DNA of 64,000 nt from Ruminococcus sp. YE71 (lineage in GTDB: Bacteria > Bacillota > Clostridia > Oscillospirales > Ruminococcaceae). The stretch's first letter is position 1. Every line of letters begins with the position of its first letter. The stretch covers positions 1-64,000 of the forward strand of contig NZ_FPIR01000020.1 in the NCBI RefSeq assembly GCF_900119155.1, read 5' to 3'. Positions 12,028-21,580 of this stretch are shown piece after piece. The notes below the pieces were generated by a model. The model was not told the DNA's origin and made no database searches. It was given only the letters and a program-made list of their open reading frames with translations. A program made the translations under genes and the position numbers.

Positions 12028-15000
12028 TCACTTTGCTGTTACGGCGCAGAACGCTTCTATTTCAGCCTGCTCACGGGTCATGCCCTTTTCCTCGAACGCG
12101 GAGATCGCCTTGTTTATCTTCGCGAAGTCATGCGGTACTATCTTCTTGAACAGGGGGATGTAGTCCTCAAAGGACTCAAGTATCTGCTTTGCTTTGAGCG
12201 AGCCTGTGGTCTCGGCGTGCTCGGTGATAAGCTCACGCAGCAGCTTGACATCGTACTTCTCGGAAACGGTCTCAAGGGACACCTGCGACTTGTTGAGTCT
12301 CATGTATAGGTCTCTCTGCTCGTCGAGGACGAATGCTATACCGCCCGACATACCTGCCGCGAAGTTTTTGCCCGTTCTGCCGAGGATAACAGCCACGCCG
12401 CCTGTCATGTACTCGCAGCCGTGGTCGCCCACGCCCTCGCAGACTGCGGACGCGCCCGAGTTTCTCACGCAGAATCTCTCGCCTGCGATACCGCCGATGA
12501 ACGCCTTGCCCGAGGTAGCGCCGTAGAGCGCAACGTTTCCGACGATGATGTTGTCCGACGGGTCGAATGCCGCGTTTTTCGGTGCGGAGAGTATCAGTCT
12601 GCCGCCCGAAAGACCCTTGCCGAAGTAGTCGTTTGCATCGCCGCAGAGTTCGAGGGTCAGACCCTTCGGAATGAACGCGCCGAAGCTCTGTCCGCCGCTG
12701 CCCGTGCAGTGTACGGTGAAGGTGTTGTCGTCAAGGGAGTGGTCGCCCCACTTCTTGGTTATCTCCGAACCGAACAGTGTGCCGAATGCGCGGTCGGTGT
12801 TGCTGACGTTCACGGAAACAGCCTTCTTGGTCTTGTTTCTCAGCGCACTGCCGAGTTTTTTGAGCAGCTGCTTCTCGTCGGCGGTCTCTTCGAGCTTGAA
12901 GTCATACGCGCACTGCGGCTCGAAGTGTCTGCCGCTTTCGGGAGCGGAGTAAAGTATGTTCGTGAAGTCGATGTTCGACTCCTGCTTTTTGCTGAGCAGG
13001 TCGGTGCGTCCGATAAGCTCGTCCACCGTGCGGATACCGAGACGTGCCATATACTCTCTCAGCTCCTGCGCGATGAAGTGCATGAAGTTGATGACGTATT
13101 CGGGCTTGCCCGAGAAACGCTTTCTAAGCTCTGGGTTCTGTGTCGCGATGCCCATCGGGCAGGTGTCGAGGTCGCAGACTCTCATCATCACGCAGCCCAT
13201 TGTTATCAGCGGAGCGGTGGCAAAACCGAACTCCTCGGCACCGAGCAGTGCCGCAACGAGCACGTCTCTGCCCGTCATCAGCTTGCCGTCCGTTTCGAGA
13301 CGGACGCGTGAACGCAGACCGTTCATGATGAGCGTCTGATGAACTTCCGCAAGTCCCATCTCCCAGGGCAGACCTGCGCTGTAGATGGAGCTCTTCGGAG
13401 CCGCGCCCGTACCGCCGTCGAAGCCCGAGATGAGGATGACCTCAGCGCCCGCCTTCGCAACGCCTGCGGCTACGGTCCCGACGCCTGCTTCAGCCACCAG
13501 CTTCACGCTGATGCGTGCGCTCCTGTTGGCGTTCTTCAGGTCGTAGATGAGTTGTGCCAGGTCTTCGATGGAGTAGATGTCATGGTGAGGCGGCGGCGAG
13601 ATAAGTCCCACGCCTGCCGTCGAGTGACGGGTCTTGGCTATCCAGGGGTAGACCTTCTTCGAGGGAAGATGTCCGCCCTCGCCGGGCTTTGCGCCCTGTG
13701 CCATCTTTATCTGTATCTCTTTTGCGGAAACGAGGTATTCGCTGGTAACGCCGAAACGTCCCGATGCTACCTGCTTTATTGCCGAGCAGCGTTCCGAGAG
13801 CAGTCTTTCGGGGCTCTCGCCGCCCTCGCCCGAGTTCGACCTGCCGCCGATGCGGTTCATAGCCTCTGCGAGACATTCGTGAGCCTCCTGCGAGATGGAA
13901 CCGTAGGACATAGCGCCCGTCTTGAAGCGGTGGCAGATGCTCTCTACGCTCTCGACCTCATCTATGGAGATGGGCTCGCAGCTGTCAAAGTCGATGTCCA
14001 GCAGGCTTCTGAGGGTGAGACGCTTGTCCTCACGCTCGAAGCAGGCGGTGTACTTCTTGAAGGTCTCGTAGCTGTCGGTGCGGCAGGCCTGCTGGAGCAG
14101 GTGGATGGTCTCGGGAGTGTAGAGGTGTTCGCTCTTGCCCGAGCGCAGCTTGTGGCTGCCGATGCTGGAGATGCCGTTGTCGCTGTTGAGACCCAGCGGG
14201 TCGAAGGCGGCGTTGTGCAGCTTTTCGGTGCGGCGGCTGATGTCGGAAAGGGTGATGCCGCCTATCCTGCTGACAGTGCCGCGGAAGTATTTGCTGATGA
14301 CCTCATCCGAGATGCCGACAGCCTCGAACAGCTTGCTGCCCTGATAGGACTGTATGGTCGAGATGCCCATCTTGGAAGCTATCTTAACGATGCCGTGCAG
14401 AACGGCGCTGTTGTAGTCGTCCTCGGCAGCGTAGAAATCCTTGTCCAGCATTCCGTCGTCGATAAGGCTGTGGATAGTCTCGTGTGCCAGATAGGGGTTG
14501 ACGGCGCAGGCACCGTAGCCCAGCAGAGCCGCAAAGTGATGCACCTCACGGGGCTCCGCGCTCTCAAGGATGAGAGCTACAGCGGTGCGCTTCTTGGTGG
14601 AAACAAGGTGCTGCTGCAAAGCCGCCACCGCCAGCAGGGACGGGATAGCGCAGTGGAACTCGTCCACGCCGCGGTCGGAGAGGATGAGGATGTTCGCGCC
14701 GTTGCGGTAAGCGCGGTCGGCTTCGATGTAAAGGCGCTCTATCGCCTTTTCCAGCTTGGTGCCGATGTAGTATATCATCGGGATGACCGCCGAGCGCAGA
14801 CCGTCGCTGTCCATGTTCTTTATTTTGAGCATATCCGTCTCGGTGAGTATCGGGTGCTCTATTTTGAGGACGTGGCAGTTCTCGGGCTTTTCTTCGAGGA
14901 TATTGCCGTCCTCGCCGATGTAGACGCTGGTATCGGTGACTATCTCCTCTCGGATAGCGTCAAAGGGAGGGTTCGTTACCTGCGCGAAGTTCTGTCTGAA

Positions 15001-16554
15001 ATAGTTGAACAGGGGAGGGCAGTTCTTGTCAAGGGGCGGCAGAGGGATGTCCGAACCCATCGAAGCGATAGGCTCTGCGCCGTTCTCCGCCATCGGGAGT
15101 ATGCTGTTCTTGATGTCCTCATACGAGTAGCCGAACGCCTTCTGCATACGGAGCAGTTCGTCCTTGCTGTAGGTGCTGACGTTTTTGTTGGGGATGTGCA
15201 GGTCGTGCAGGTTCACGAGCTGCGTGTCGAGCCATTCGCCGTAGGGCTGACGGGTCGCGTACTGATTTTTCAGCTCCTCGTCCCCGATGAGTCTGCCCTG
15301 CTTTGTGTCCACGAGCAGCATCTTGCCGGGGCGCAGTCTGTCCTTGCTGACTATCTTCTCGGGCGGGATGTCGATACAGCCCGTCTCGGAGGACAGCACA
15401 AGGAACCCGTCGGAGGTCACGCAGTAGCGCGAGGGACGCAGACCGTTGCGGTCGAGCACCGCACCCATCATCTCGCCGTCCGAGAATATGATGGAAGCAG
15501 GGCCGTCCCATGGCTCCATCATGGTGGCGTAGTACTGGTAGAAGTCGTACTTCTCTTTCGAGATGCTGCGGTCGTTCTTCCAGGGCTCGGGAATGGTTAT
15601 CATGACTGCAAGGGGCAGCGGCATTCCCGACATCACCATGAACTCCAGCGCGTTGTCGAGCCTTGCGGAGTCGGAGCCGTCGGCGTTTATCGCGGGGAGT
15701 ATCTTGTACATATCGTCCTTGAAGGCTTCGCAGGACATGGTCTCCTCACGGGCGAGCATCTTGTCGGCGTTGCCTGTGATGGTGTTGATCTCACCGTTGT
15801 GGACTATCATTCTGTTGGGGTGAGCCTTCTGCCAGCTGGGGATGGTGTTGGTGGAGAAGCGCGAATGCACCATCGCGATAGCGGAGATGAAATCCTCGCT
15901 CTGCAAGTCGGTGTAGAAGCGCCTCAGCTCGTCCACAAGGAACATACCCTTGTAAACGACGGTGCGGCTCGACAGGGAGCAGACGTAGGTGTTCTCGGCC
16001 GACTGCTCGAAGATACGTCTTGTGACGTAAAGTCTGCGCTCGAATTCTATCCCCTTTGCGCAGTCATCGGGGCGTCTGACGAAGCACTGCATGATGCAGG
16101 GCATACTCTCGAAGGCCTTCTGACCGAGTATCTCGGGGGAGGACGGGACTTCGCGCCATCCGATGACCTCCATGCCGTTCTTGCCCGCGATTATCTCGAA
16201 GAGCTTTCTCGCCTGGTCGCGCTTGAGCACCTGCTGGGGCAGGAAGAACATACCCACCGCGAAATCGCCCTCGCCGCCGATGTCGAAACCGAGCTTTTCG
16301 CACTCGGAACGGAACAGCGCATAGGGTATCTGCGACAGCAGACCGACGCCGTCGCCGGTTTTGCCTTCGGCATCCTTTCCTGCGCGGTGTTCGAGTTTCT
16401 CAACGATAGTGAGCGCGTCGTCAACGACCTTCCGCGAACGTTCGCCCTTGATGTTGACTACCGCGCCTATACCGCAGTTATCATGTTCAAATTCGGGGCG
16501 GTAGAGTCCCTGGTTCTCAAATGCAGTCCCACATACATTTTCCTTCATTTTCAT
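12028..16554 (-). CDS. gltB: Glutamate synthase large subunit
   Basis: 1508 residues, standard length. Transfers the amide of glutamine to 2-oxoglutarate. The class II amidotransferase nucleophile is Cys27 (DNCGIGAVV), so a 26-residue propeptide must be removed. The FMN/synthase barrel has GAKPGEGGHLPSKKV, and CVMMRVCDLDTCPMGIATQ provides the 3Fe-4S cysteines. The C-terminal GXGXG-rich beta-helix is present (GGRLILSAPKNAAF and following). Together with glnA nearby it forms the GS-GOGAT ammonia assimilation route. Confidence 0.96.
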   Translation of the reverse strand: MKMKENVCGTAFENQGLYRPEFEHDNCGIGAVVNIKGERSRKVVDDALTIVEKLEHRAGKDAEGKTGDGVGLLSQIPYALFRSECEKLGFDIGGEGDFAVGMFFLPQQVLKRDQARKLFEIIAGKNGMEVIGWREVPSSPEILGQKAFESMPCIMQCFVRRPDDCAKGIEFERRLYVTRRIFEQSAENTYVCSLSSRTVVYKGMFLVDELRRFYTDLQSEDFISAIAMVHSRFSTNTIPSWQKAHPNRMIVHNGEINTITGNADKMLAREETMSCEAFKDDMYKILPAINADGSDSARLDNALEFMVMSGMPLPLAVMITIPEPWKNDRSISKEKYDFYQYYATMMEPWDGPASIIFSDGEMMGAVLDRNGLRPSRYCVTSDGFLVLSSETGCIDIPPEKIVSKDRLRPGKMLLVDTKQGRLIGDEELKNQYATRQPYGEWLDTQLVNLHDLHIPNKNVSTYSKDELLRMQKAFGYSYEDIKNSILPMAENGAEPIASMGSDIPLPPLDKNCPPLFNYFRQNFAQVTNPPFDAIREEIVTDTSVYIGEDGNILEEKPENCHVLKIEHPILTETDMLKIKNMDSDGLRSAVIPMIYYIGTKLEKAIERLYIEADRAYRNGANILILSDRGVDEFHCAIPSLLAVAALQQHLVSTKKRTAVALILESAEPREVHHFAALLGYGACAVNPYLAHETIHSLIDDGMLDKDFYAAEDDYNSAVLHGIVKIASKMGISTIQSYQGSKLFEAVGISDEVISKYFRGTVSRIGGITLSDISRRTEKLHNAAFDPLGLNSDNGISSIGSHKLRSGKSEHLYTPETIHLLQQACRTDSYETFKKYTACFEREDKRLTLRSLLDIDFDSCEPISIDEVESVESICHRFKTGAMSYGSISQEAHECLAEAMNRIGGRSNSGEGGESPERLLSERCSAIKQVASGRFGVTSEYLVSAKEIQIKMAQGAKPGEGGHLPSKKVYPWIAKTRHSTAGVGLISPPPHHDIYSIEDLAQLIYDLKNANRSARISVKLVAEAGVGTVAAGVAKAGAEVILISGFDGGTGAAPKSSIYSAGLPWEMGLAEVHQTLIMNGLRSRVRLETDGKLMTGRDVLVAALLGAEEFGFATAPLITMGCVMMRVCDLDTCPMGIATQNPELRKRFSGKPEYVINFMHFIAQELREYMARLGIRTVDELIGRTDLLSKKQESNIDFTNILYSAPESGRHFEPQCAYDFKLEETADEKQLLKKLGSALRNKTKKAVSVNVSNTDRAFGTLFGSEITKKWGDHSLDDNTFTVHCTGSGGQSFGAFIPKGLTLELCGDANDYFGKGLSGGRLILSAPKNAAFDPSDNIIVGNVALYGATSGKAFIGGIAGERFCVRNSGASAVCEGVGDHGCEYMTGGVAVILGRTGKNFAAGMSGGIAFVLDEQRDLYMRLNKSQVSLETVSEKYDVKLLRELITEHAETTGSLKAKQILESFEDYIPLFKKIVPHDFAKINKAISAFEEKGMTREQAEIEAFCAVTAK

Positions 16555-16571
16555 CTCACCTCAAGAAAATT

Positions 16572-16656
16572 AAAAAGGCGCTCATGCGGACGCAGAAAGT
16601 CCGTCATGAACGCCTTTGTTCGTTAATATTTTACCACATCAAAGCCCTGATGTCAA
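16572..16656 (-). promoter_or_regulatory. gltBD promoter and hexaloop/terminator leader
   Basis: Minus strand TTGACA (16651-16656), 17-base spacer, TAAAAT (16628-16633); start near 16621. The RNA would begin with GAAC-AAAGGC-GTTC (16608-16621), a 4-bp stem with a six-base loop having A1 and G4. The loop and 3' arm are shared with a long terminator hairpin (about 16577-16615) followed by a T run. Same plan as glnA and purF. The remaining gap to purF holds nothing else visible. Confidence 0.77.
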
Positions 16657-16743
16657 GGGGATTTCTGATTTTTATTGCAATACACAAAATACTATCCTGC
16701 AAAAATCAGACATTATACAGTTTTTACAAATGCGCCCCGCGGC

Positions 16744-18162
16744 TCATTTCTTCGACAGCTTCATCTCGTAGCGGTCTTTCACGGCATTTTTCTGAACGGC
16801 GGTGGGGTAGCTGCCGTTGAAGCACGCCTTGCAGCAGCCGAGTCCGAGGTTCAGCTCGTCCAGCCGCGATTCGGGCAGGTAGCCGAGGCTGTCCGCCCCC
16901 ATCTCGGCGGCGATCTCCTCGGGGGTGTGCTTCGCCGCGATAAGGTTCTCTTCCGAGTCGATGTCCGTGCCGTAGTAGCAGGGGTGCAGGAAGGGCGGCG
17001 CTGACACGCGGAAATGTATCTCCTTCGCACCTGCCTCACGCAGGAGCGCGACTATCCTGCCGCCCGTCGTGCCGCGGACTATCGAGTCGTCCACCAGCAC
17101 CACGCGCTTGTCCTTCACCGTCGCTTCGACCGCCGCGAGCTTGATGCGCACCTTGTCTGTGCGCGATTCCTGCGTCGGCGAGATAAAGGTGCGTCCGATG
17201 TACTTGTTCTTTATCATGCCGATGCCGTAGGGGATGCCCGACCTCAGCGAGAAACCGAGCGCCGCATCAAGTCCCGAGTCGGGAACGCCCACCACGATGT
17301 CCGCATCGACAGGGCATTCCTCGGCAAGTATCTTCCCCGCCTTTATCCGCGCTTCGTGTACCGAAACGCCGTCGATGACCGAGTCGGGACGGGCAAAGTA
17401 GATGTACTCGAAAATGCAGGTCTTGCGCGGTTTTGTGCCGCAGTTCACCCGCTCGGAACGCATACCCTCGGACGAGAACACTATCATCTCTCCCGGTTCA
17501 AGGTCGCGCTCGAACGCCGCTCCTATCGCCGTCAGCGCACAGCTCTCGGAAGCGACCGCATAGCCGCCGTCGGGCAGTCTGCCGTAGCACAGCGGACGGA
17601 ACCCGAATGGGTCGCGGACAGCGATGAGCTTGGTGGGCGACATCACCACAAGGGAATATGCGCCCTCGATGATGTTCATCGTCCTCAGCACCGCTTCTTC
17701 GATGGACGCGGTCTGCAAACGCTGCTTCGTGATGATGTACGCGATGGTCTCGGTGTCGGATGTTGTGTGGAATATCGCCCCCGACAGCTCAAGCTCCGAA
17801 CGGAGCGAGGCGGCGTTGGAAAGGTTGCCGTTGTGCGCAAGCGCCATCCTGCCTTTCTGGTGGTTGACGACTATCGGCTGGCAGTTGCGCCGCTCGTTTC
17901 CGCCCGTGGTCGAGTAGCGGACGTGCCCGACTGCCATGTTCCCGTGGGGTAGCTCACCCAGCGAACGGTGGTCGAATACCTCGCCCACAAGCCCGATGTC
18001 CTTGTGCGCAGTGATGACACCATCGTCACACACCGCGATGCCGCACCCCTCCTGACCTCTGTGCTGCAAAGCATAAAGCCCGTAGTAAACAGTCTCCGCA
18101 AGCGCCCTGTGCTCGGGCGAAAAGATCCCGAATACACCACATTCCTCATGTAAAGTGCTCAT
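16744..18162 (-). CDS. purF: Amidophosphoribosyltransferase
   Basis: 472 residues. First step of purine synthesis: PRPP plus glutamine gives phosphoribosylamine. The nucleophile Cys8 (HEECGVFG) follows a short propeptide. ALQHRGQEGCGIA, GHVRYSTTGGN and the PRPP loop VVLVDDSIVRGTT are present. I choose the ATG at 18162 because GGAGG at 18170-18174 is 7 bases away; the ATG at 18168 is too close. Its only convincing promoter lies about 500 bases upstream, beyond repeats, with a glutamine-type attenuator leader. Confidence 0.95.
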   Translation of the reverse strand: MSTLHEECGVFGIFSPEHRALAETVYYGLYALQHRGQEGCGIAVCDDGVITAHKDIGLVGEVFDHRSLGELPHGNMAVGHVRYSTTGGNERRNCQPIVVNHQKGRMALAHNGNLSNAASLRSELELSGAIFHTTSDTETIAYIITKQRLQTASIEEAVLRTMNIIEGAYSLVVMSPTKLIAVRDPFGFRPLCYGRLPDGGYAVASESCALTAIGAAFERDLEPGEMIVFSSEGMRSERVNCGTKPRKTCIFEYIYFARPDSVIDGVSVHEARIKAGKILAEECPVDADIVVGVPDSGLDAALGFSLRSGIPYGIGMIKNKYIGRTFISPTQESRTDKVRIKLAAVEATVKDKRVVLVDDSIVRGTTGGRIVALLREAGAKEIHFRVSAPPFLHPCYYGTDIDSEENLIAAKHTPEEIAAEMGADSLGYLPESRLDELNLGLGCCKACFNGSYPTAVQKNAVKDRYEMKLSKK

Positions 18163-18214
18163 TTCCATACCTCCAACCCCATCCTTGCTGGTGCTTCATC
18201 ATTATAGAGAGTGC

Positions 18215-18545
18215 GGGTCTTTCTTTTCGGAACCCCTTTCCTAAAACTTTTAATACTTTTTGGCAAGGGGTGTTGTTCTTCCTCGGGGAGTACTGGTCGT
18301 GAAGATAGAAGTTCTTCTGCTATGTAGTTTATCCCTTGCCAAAAAGACGTTCAATGGAGCGTAACGCATCATTTGCGGTATTCTTCAGATTGTATCTCTT
18401 GAAATGTAGAGAGCTAAATGTACTCTTTACATCCAACTGCCAACATATTAGAAGTCTTTGGAAGGGGGGCTGGGGGAGAACCTTTCTTCTAGCCGTGCGA
18501 AGCTAAGGCGGACGTGCGAAGCTAAGGCGGGTTGCCCCCGGATAA
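18215..18545. repeat. Dispersed repeat modules with two 19-bp tandem units
   Basis: CCCCTTTCCTAAAACTTTTAATA and TTTTGGCAAGGGG modules (18228-18270), an inverted CCCTTGCCAAAAAG (18331-18344), TTAGAAGTCTTTGGAA (18448), then GGGGGAGAACCTTTCTTC interrupted by two units of the type GTGCGAAGCTAAGGCGG and closed by GTTGCCCCCGG. Compared with the copy at 6883-6960, the tandem units sit where the loop and 3' stem of the hairpin should be. Confidence 0.75.
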
Positions 18546-18589
18546 AGTCTGCACTCATGAAAAAAGCGCACCAACAGGGAGGGGAAAAT

Positions 18590-18674
18590 AAAAAGCGTCC
18601 GCAGGGGACAGTTTGTCCCTGTGCGAACGCCGTTGTTCAGAGAATATTTTACCACGTTGAGAGGAAAATGTCAA
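18590..18674 (-). promoter_or_regulatory. purF-side promoter and hexaloop/terminator leader
   Basis: Minus strand TTGACA (18669-18674), 17 bases, TAAAAT (18646-18651); start near 18639. The first bases fold as GAAC-AACGGC-GTTC (18625-18638; loop A1, G4). Overlapping it is a terminator with arms 18614-18630 and 18595-18610 followed by TTTTTATTTT. The nearest downstream gene is purF, about 430 bases away past the repeat block, so the assignment to purF is inferred from position. Confidence 0.72.
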
Positions 18675-18776
18675 TATGCTGAGGGATATTTTTTTGAGGT
18701 TTGTCATAATAGTGATTTTTGAGGGTGAGAAATTATTGGTTTTGACTGTAAAACTGTATATTTTATAAAATCTTTA

Positions 18777-18805
18777 TTGATTTTATCTGTCCGATAGTGT
18801 ATAAT
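18777..18805 (+). promoter_or_regulatory. Sigma-A promoter of the esterase gene
   Basis: TTGATT (18777-18782), 17 bases, TATAAT (18800-18805). The start codon at 18842 follows a 30-base leader. Confidence 0.75.
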
Positions 18806-18841
18806 CGGTTTGTACGAATCAGATACTGCGGAGGTCAGAGA

Positions 18842-19633
18842 ATGGCTCAATTAAATGTAAAATACTACTCGGAATGTCTGAAACGGCCTGCTTCGTTCCA
18901 GATGTTCATACCGAACGACATGAGAAACGACGCGCCGTGGGAGAAGCCCCATAAGTTCTGCGCCGACCGTCCGATGAAGACGCTTTTCCTTCTGCACGGC
19001 TATGCAGGCTGTGCGTGGAACTGGGTCAGCGAGGGGCTGGCGAAGAAATACAACTTCGCGATAGTCGCGCCCGAGGGCGAGAACGGCTTCTGGCTGGACG
19101 GCATCTCCACGGGACACAGGTTCTGCACGATGCTCGGCGAGGAGCTTATCGGCTACATCCGAAAGACTTTCAGACTCGCGATGACGCCCGGGGACACGTT
19201 CATCCTCGGCTACTCGATGGGCGGATTCGGTGCGCTGCACACGGGCTTTGCCTACCCAGAAGTCTTCGGCAAAGTAGGCGCGATGTCCTCGGCGCTCATC
19301 GTTCATGAGGTCGCGGAGATGGAGGAGGGCAGAGGCAATAACGTGGCGAATTTCGAGTACTACCGCGAGTGCTTTGGCGACCCGACGAAACTGCTTGGCA
19401 GCGTGAACGACCCCGAGATGCTCGTGGACAGGCTGATAGCCGACGGCGCGAAAATGCCCGAAATATATATGTGCTGCGGAACACAGGATTTCCTCATCGG
19501 CAATAACCGCAGGTTCCATGAATTCCTCGAAAGCAGGGGAGTCCCCCACATTTACAAGGAGAGCGAAGGCGCTCACGATATGCCCTTCTGGAACGAATAC
19601 ACCGAAAAGATAATCGGCTGGATGTTTGAATGA
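18842..19633 (+). CDS. Alpha/beta hydrolase, putative esterase family
   Basis: 263 residues without a signal peptide, so cytoplasmic. The fold of the esterase D / tributyrin esterase family (PF00756) is indicated by FLLHGYAGCAWNWV, the nucleophile elbow GYSMGG (Ser125) and a final His in EGAHDMPFW. Related enzymes cleave acetyl, feruloyl or other short acyl esters; given the cellulolytic host, deacetylation of imported sugars is possible but unproven. The ATG at 18842 is chosen because GGAGG lies 7 bases before it, and an upstream in-frame start would fall in the promoter. Confidence 0.82.
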   Translation: MAQLNVKYYSECLKRPASFQMFIPNDMRNDAPWEKPHKFCADRPMKTLFLLHGYAGCAWNWVSEGLAKKYNFAIVAPEGENGFWLDGISTGHRFCTMLGEELIGYIRKTFRLAMTPGDTFILGYSMGGFGALHTGFAYPEVFGKVGAMSSALIVHEVAEMEEGRGNNVANFEYYRECFGDPTKLLGSVNDPEMLVDRLIADGAKMPEIYMCCGTQDFLIGNNRRFHEFLESRGVPHIYKESEGAHDMPFWNEYTEKIIGWMFE

Positions 19634-19718
19634 CAACAGCACCCTTACGCCGACAGGTCGGAGATGTCGTGATATAATTGTTACTAACATAAATCGGAAT
19701 TTAACGGGGGTAAGCAAA

Positions 19719-20747
19719 ATGGTAAAAAATATTGCTATTGTAAGTCTTTCAAGTGGTATAGCCGGCGAGCCGCTTGCTCGGTTCGAGTTGGAGATAGGAC
19801 TTAAAAGACTGAATGAATACGGCTTGAATGTCAAGTTTATGCCTAATGCGCTCAAAGGTCTGGAATACATAAAGTCTCACCCTGAAAAGAGAGCAGAGGA
19901 TCTTTTGCAGGCATTCCTTGATCCCGAAACGGATATGATACTTACTGCGATCGGCGGAGATGATACATACAGATTGCTTCCATATTTGTTTGATAATAAT
20001 GAGCTGGCAAAGGCTGTAACAGAAAAGATCTTTCTGGGATTTTCCGATACAACTATCAATCATTTTATGTTACATAAAATGGGTATCCCTACTTTCTACG
20101 GACAGGCTTTTCTTCCCGATATATGTGAACTGAGCCGGGAAATGCTGCCATATACCCGCAAGTATTTTGAAGAACTGATATCGACAGGAACGATCAGGGA
20201 AATAACCCCTGCCGATGTCTGGTACGAGGAGAGAAAAGAGTTTTCTCCCGAACAGGCAGGCAAACCTCTGACAGCCCATTCAAACAATGGATTTGAGCTT
20301 TTGCAAGGTAGCCCTGTCTTTTCGGGAAAAATACTCGGTGGCTGTATCTGCACGATATTTGATATGTTTGACGGCGAACGTTATTCGGATATGCCTGAAC
20401 TCTGCAAAAAGTATCAGCTATTCCCTGATAAGGAGAACTGGAGAGGCCGTATCCTGCTATTGGAAAGCAGTGAAGAAAAGCCCTCACCGCAAAAATATAA
20501 AAAAGCACTTGAATACTTGAAAGCAACAGGTATATTCGAGGTAATATCGGGTGTTCTGATCGGGAAACCTATGGATGAAGTATACGCAGAAGAATATAAG
20601 AAATTACTTGTTCAAGTGATCGACAACCTCGAAATACCGGTAGTATGTAATCTGAATATAGGTCATGCGATGCCTCGCTGCATTATTCCTTTTGGGAAAA
20701 AAGCAATAGTAGATTCAAATAAACAAAGCATACGTTTTATTGATTAA
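19719..20747 (+). CDS. S66 peptidase (LD-carboxypeptidase / MccF type)
   Basis: 342 residues. S66 serine peptidases cut peptidoglycan L,D-bonds or, in the MccF branch, inactivate microcin C-like peptides. The nucleophile is Ser109 in GFSDTT, the Glu lies in LLLESSEEKPSP and the His in NIGHAMPRCIIPFG. An ATG at 19719 after GGGGG is preferred to an overlapping upstream start. Codon use is more A/T-ending than in the neighbours, which suggests later acquisition. An extended -10 (TGATATAAT, 19670-19678) lies just upstream. Which S66 branch it belongs to cannot be told from the sequence alone. Confidence 0.85.
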   Translation: MVKNIAIVSLSSGIAGEPLARFELEIGLKRLNEYGLNVKFMPNALKGLEYIKSHPEKRAEDLLQAFLDPETDMILTAIGGDDTYRLLPYLFDNNELAKAVTEKIFLGFSDTTINHFMLHKMGIPTFYGQAFLPDICELSREMLPYTRKYFEELISTGTIREITPADVWYEERKEFSPEQAGKPLTAHSNNGFELLQGSPVFSGKILGGCICTIFDMFDGERYSDMPELCKKYQLFPDKENWRGRILLLESSEEKPSPQKYKKALEYLKATGIFEVISGVLIGKPMDEVYAEEYKKLLVQVIDNLEIPVVCNLNIGHAMPRCIIPFGKKAIVDSNKQSIRFID

Positions 20748-20789
20748 ATGGTAAATTCTGATTTATCTTAGCGGTCAAATAAATACGAT

Positions 20790-20818
20790 GCCCCAAAGCA
20801 GGTCAGCTGCTTTGGGGC
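20790..20818. terminator. Bidirectional terminator
   Basis: Perfect 12-bp stem GCCCCAAAGCAG / CTGCTTTGGGGC with a five-base loop between two converging genes. Confidence 0.8.
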
Positions 20819-20855
20819 AAAACTTCTTATATGACGTGAGGGTGCTGTTTCTTCA

Positions 20856-21560
20856 TCAGAAAAGCGGCGCGAGGGATATGTCCGTGTCCCTGAAAGCGTT
20901 CTCTATGAACTGCTCGTCGTCGAGATGCATCAGAAATACTTTCACGCCCTTTTCTGACAGGGCTTTCAGCTGTTCCGCATTGTCCCCGAGGAACAGGTGT
21001 ACCCCCGAATCCACCACTGATATCTCCGTGTAAAGCTCGGTATCGTCGCCGATGTACGGCAGGAATGGTACGAGCGTGTTGGTGTCGCCCGTGTATATCG
21101 CCTTTTTGCCGCGGATGTTCAGCAGATACCCGAAGCATCTGCCGTCGAGCGAAGGTACGTGCTTTGTGGGAATGACTTTCTCCACCCAGTCAAGGCTGTC
21201 GGCGGGAACTATACTGTAAGCCTGCTCATCGCACCCCTCGACATTGGCGAGACAGTAGCGAAGCTGTTCTCCCACCTCGTCCGAAGGCACGGCTATCGTC
21301 ACGGGTATGTCCCACACGTAAAAAGCGTAGTGTACCAGCAGAGGTATGCCGCTGATGTGGTCGCTGTGGGTGTGGGTCACCAGTACGCAGATGCGGTCGG
21401 TCTTTCCGCTCTCGGTGAATCTGTCTGTCCCGAGCTTCCGCAGCTTGTTGAACGCGCTGATGGAATGGTCTATCAGCACCAGCGAGCCGCCGTCCGAAAA
21501 AAATGCGCTGTTGTGTTCATCGGTAAAAGCCGAACCCCGTCCGAAAAATCTTAGCAGCAT
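20856..21560 (-). CDS. Metallo-beta-lactamase fold hydrolase
   Basis: 234 residues. The metal motif THTHSDHISG, the later GDTNT aspartate and the histidine in MHLDD give the usual two-metal site. The protein resembles ribonuclease Z / phosphodiesterase-like MBL proteins in layout, but the substrate is unknown. It starts 20 bases after the GGDEF gene ends, with an AAGGGGG-type ribosome site, so both are in one operon. Confidence 0.82.
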   Translation of the reverse strand: MLLRFFGRGSAFTDEHNSAFFSDGGSLVLIDHSISAFNKLRKLGTDRFTESGKTDRICVLVTHTHSDHISGIPLLVHYAFYVWDIPVTIAVPSDEVGEQLRYCLANVEGCDEQAYSIVPADSLDWVEKVIPTKHVPSLDGRCFGYLLNIRGKKAIYTGDTNTLVPFLPYIGDDTELYTEISVVDSGVHLFLGDNAEQLKALSEKGVKVFLMHLDDEQFIENAFRDTDISLAPLF

Positions 21561-21580
21561 TTTATCTCCCCCTTTTTTCG

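Noticed and set aside
13339-16626. 1095-codon open frame on the plus strand
   Set aside because: It lies opposite gltB, whose motifs are certain. The frame is a by-product of high third-position G/C and has no ribosome site or recognisable domain.
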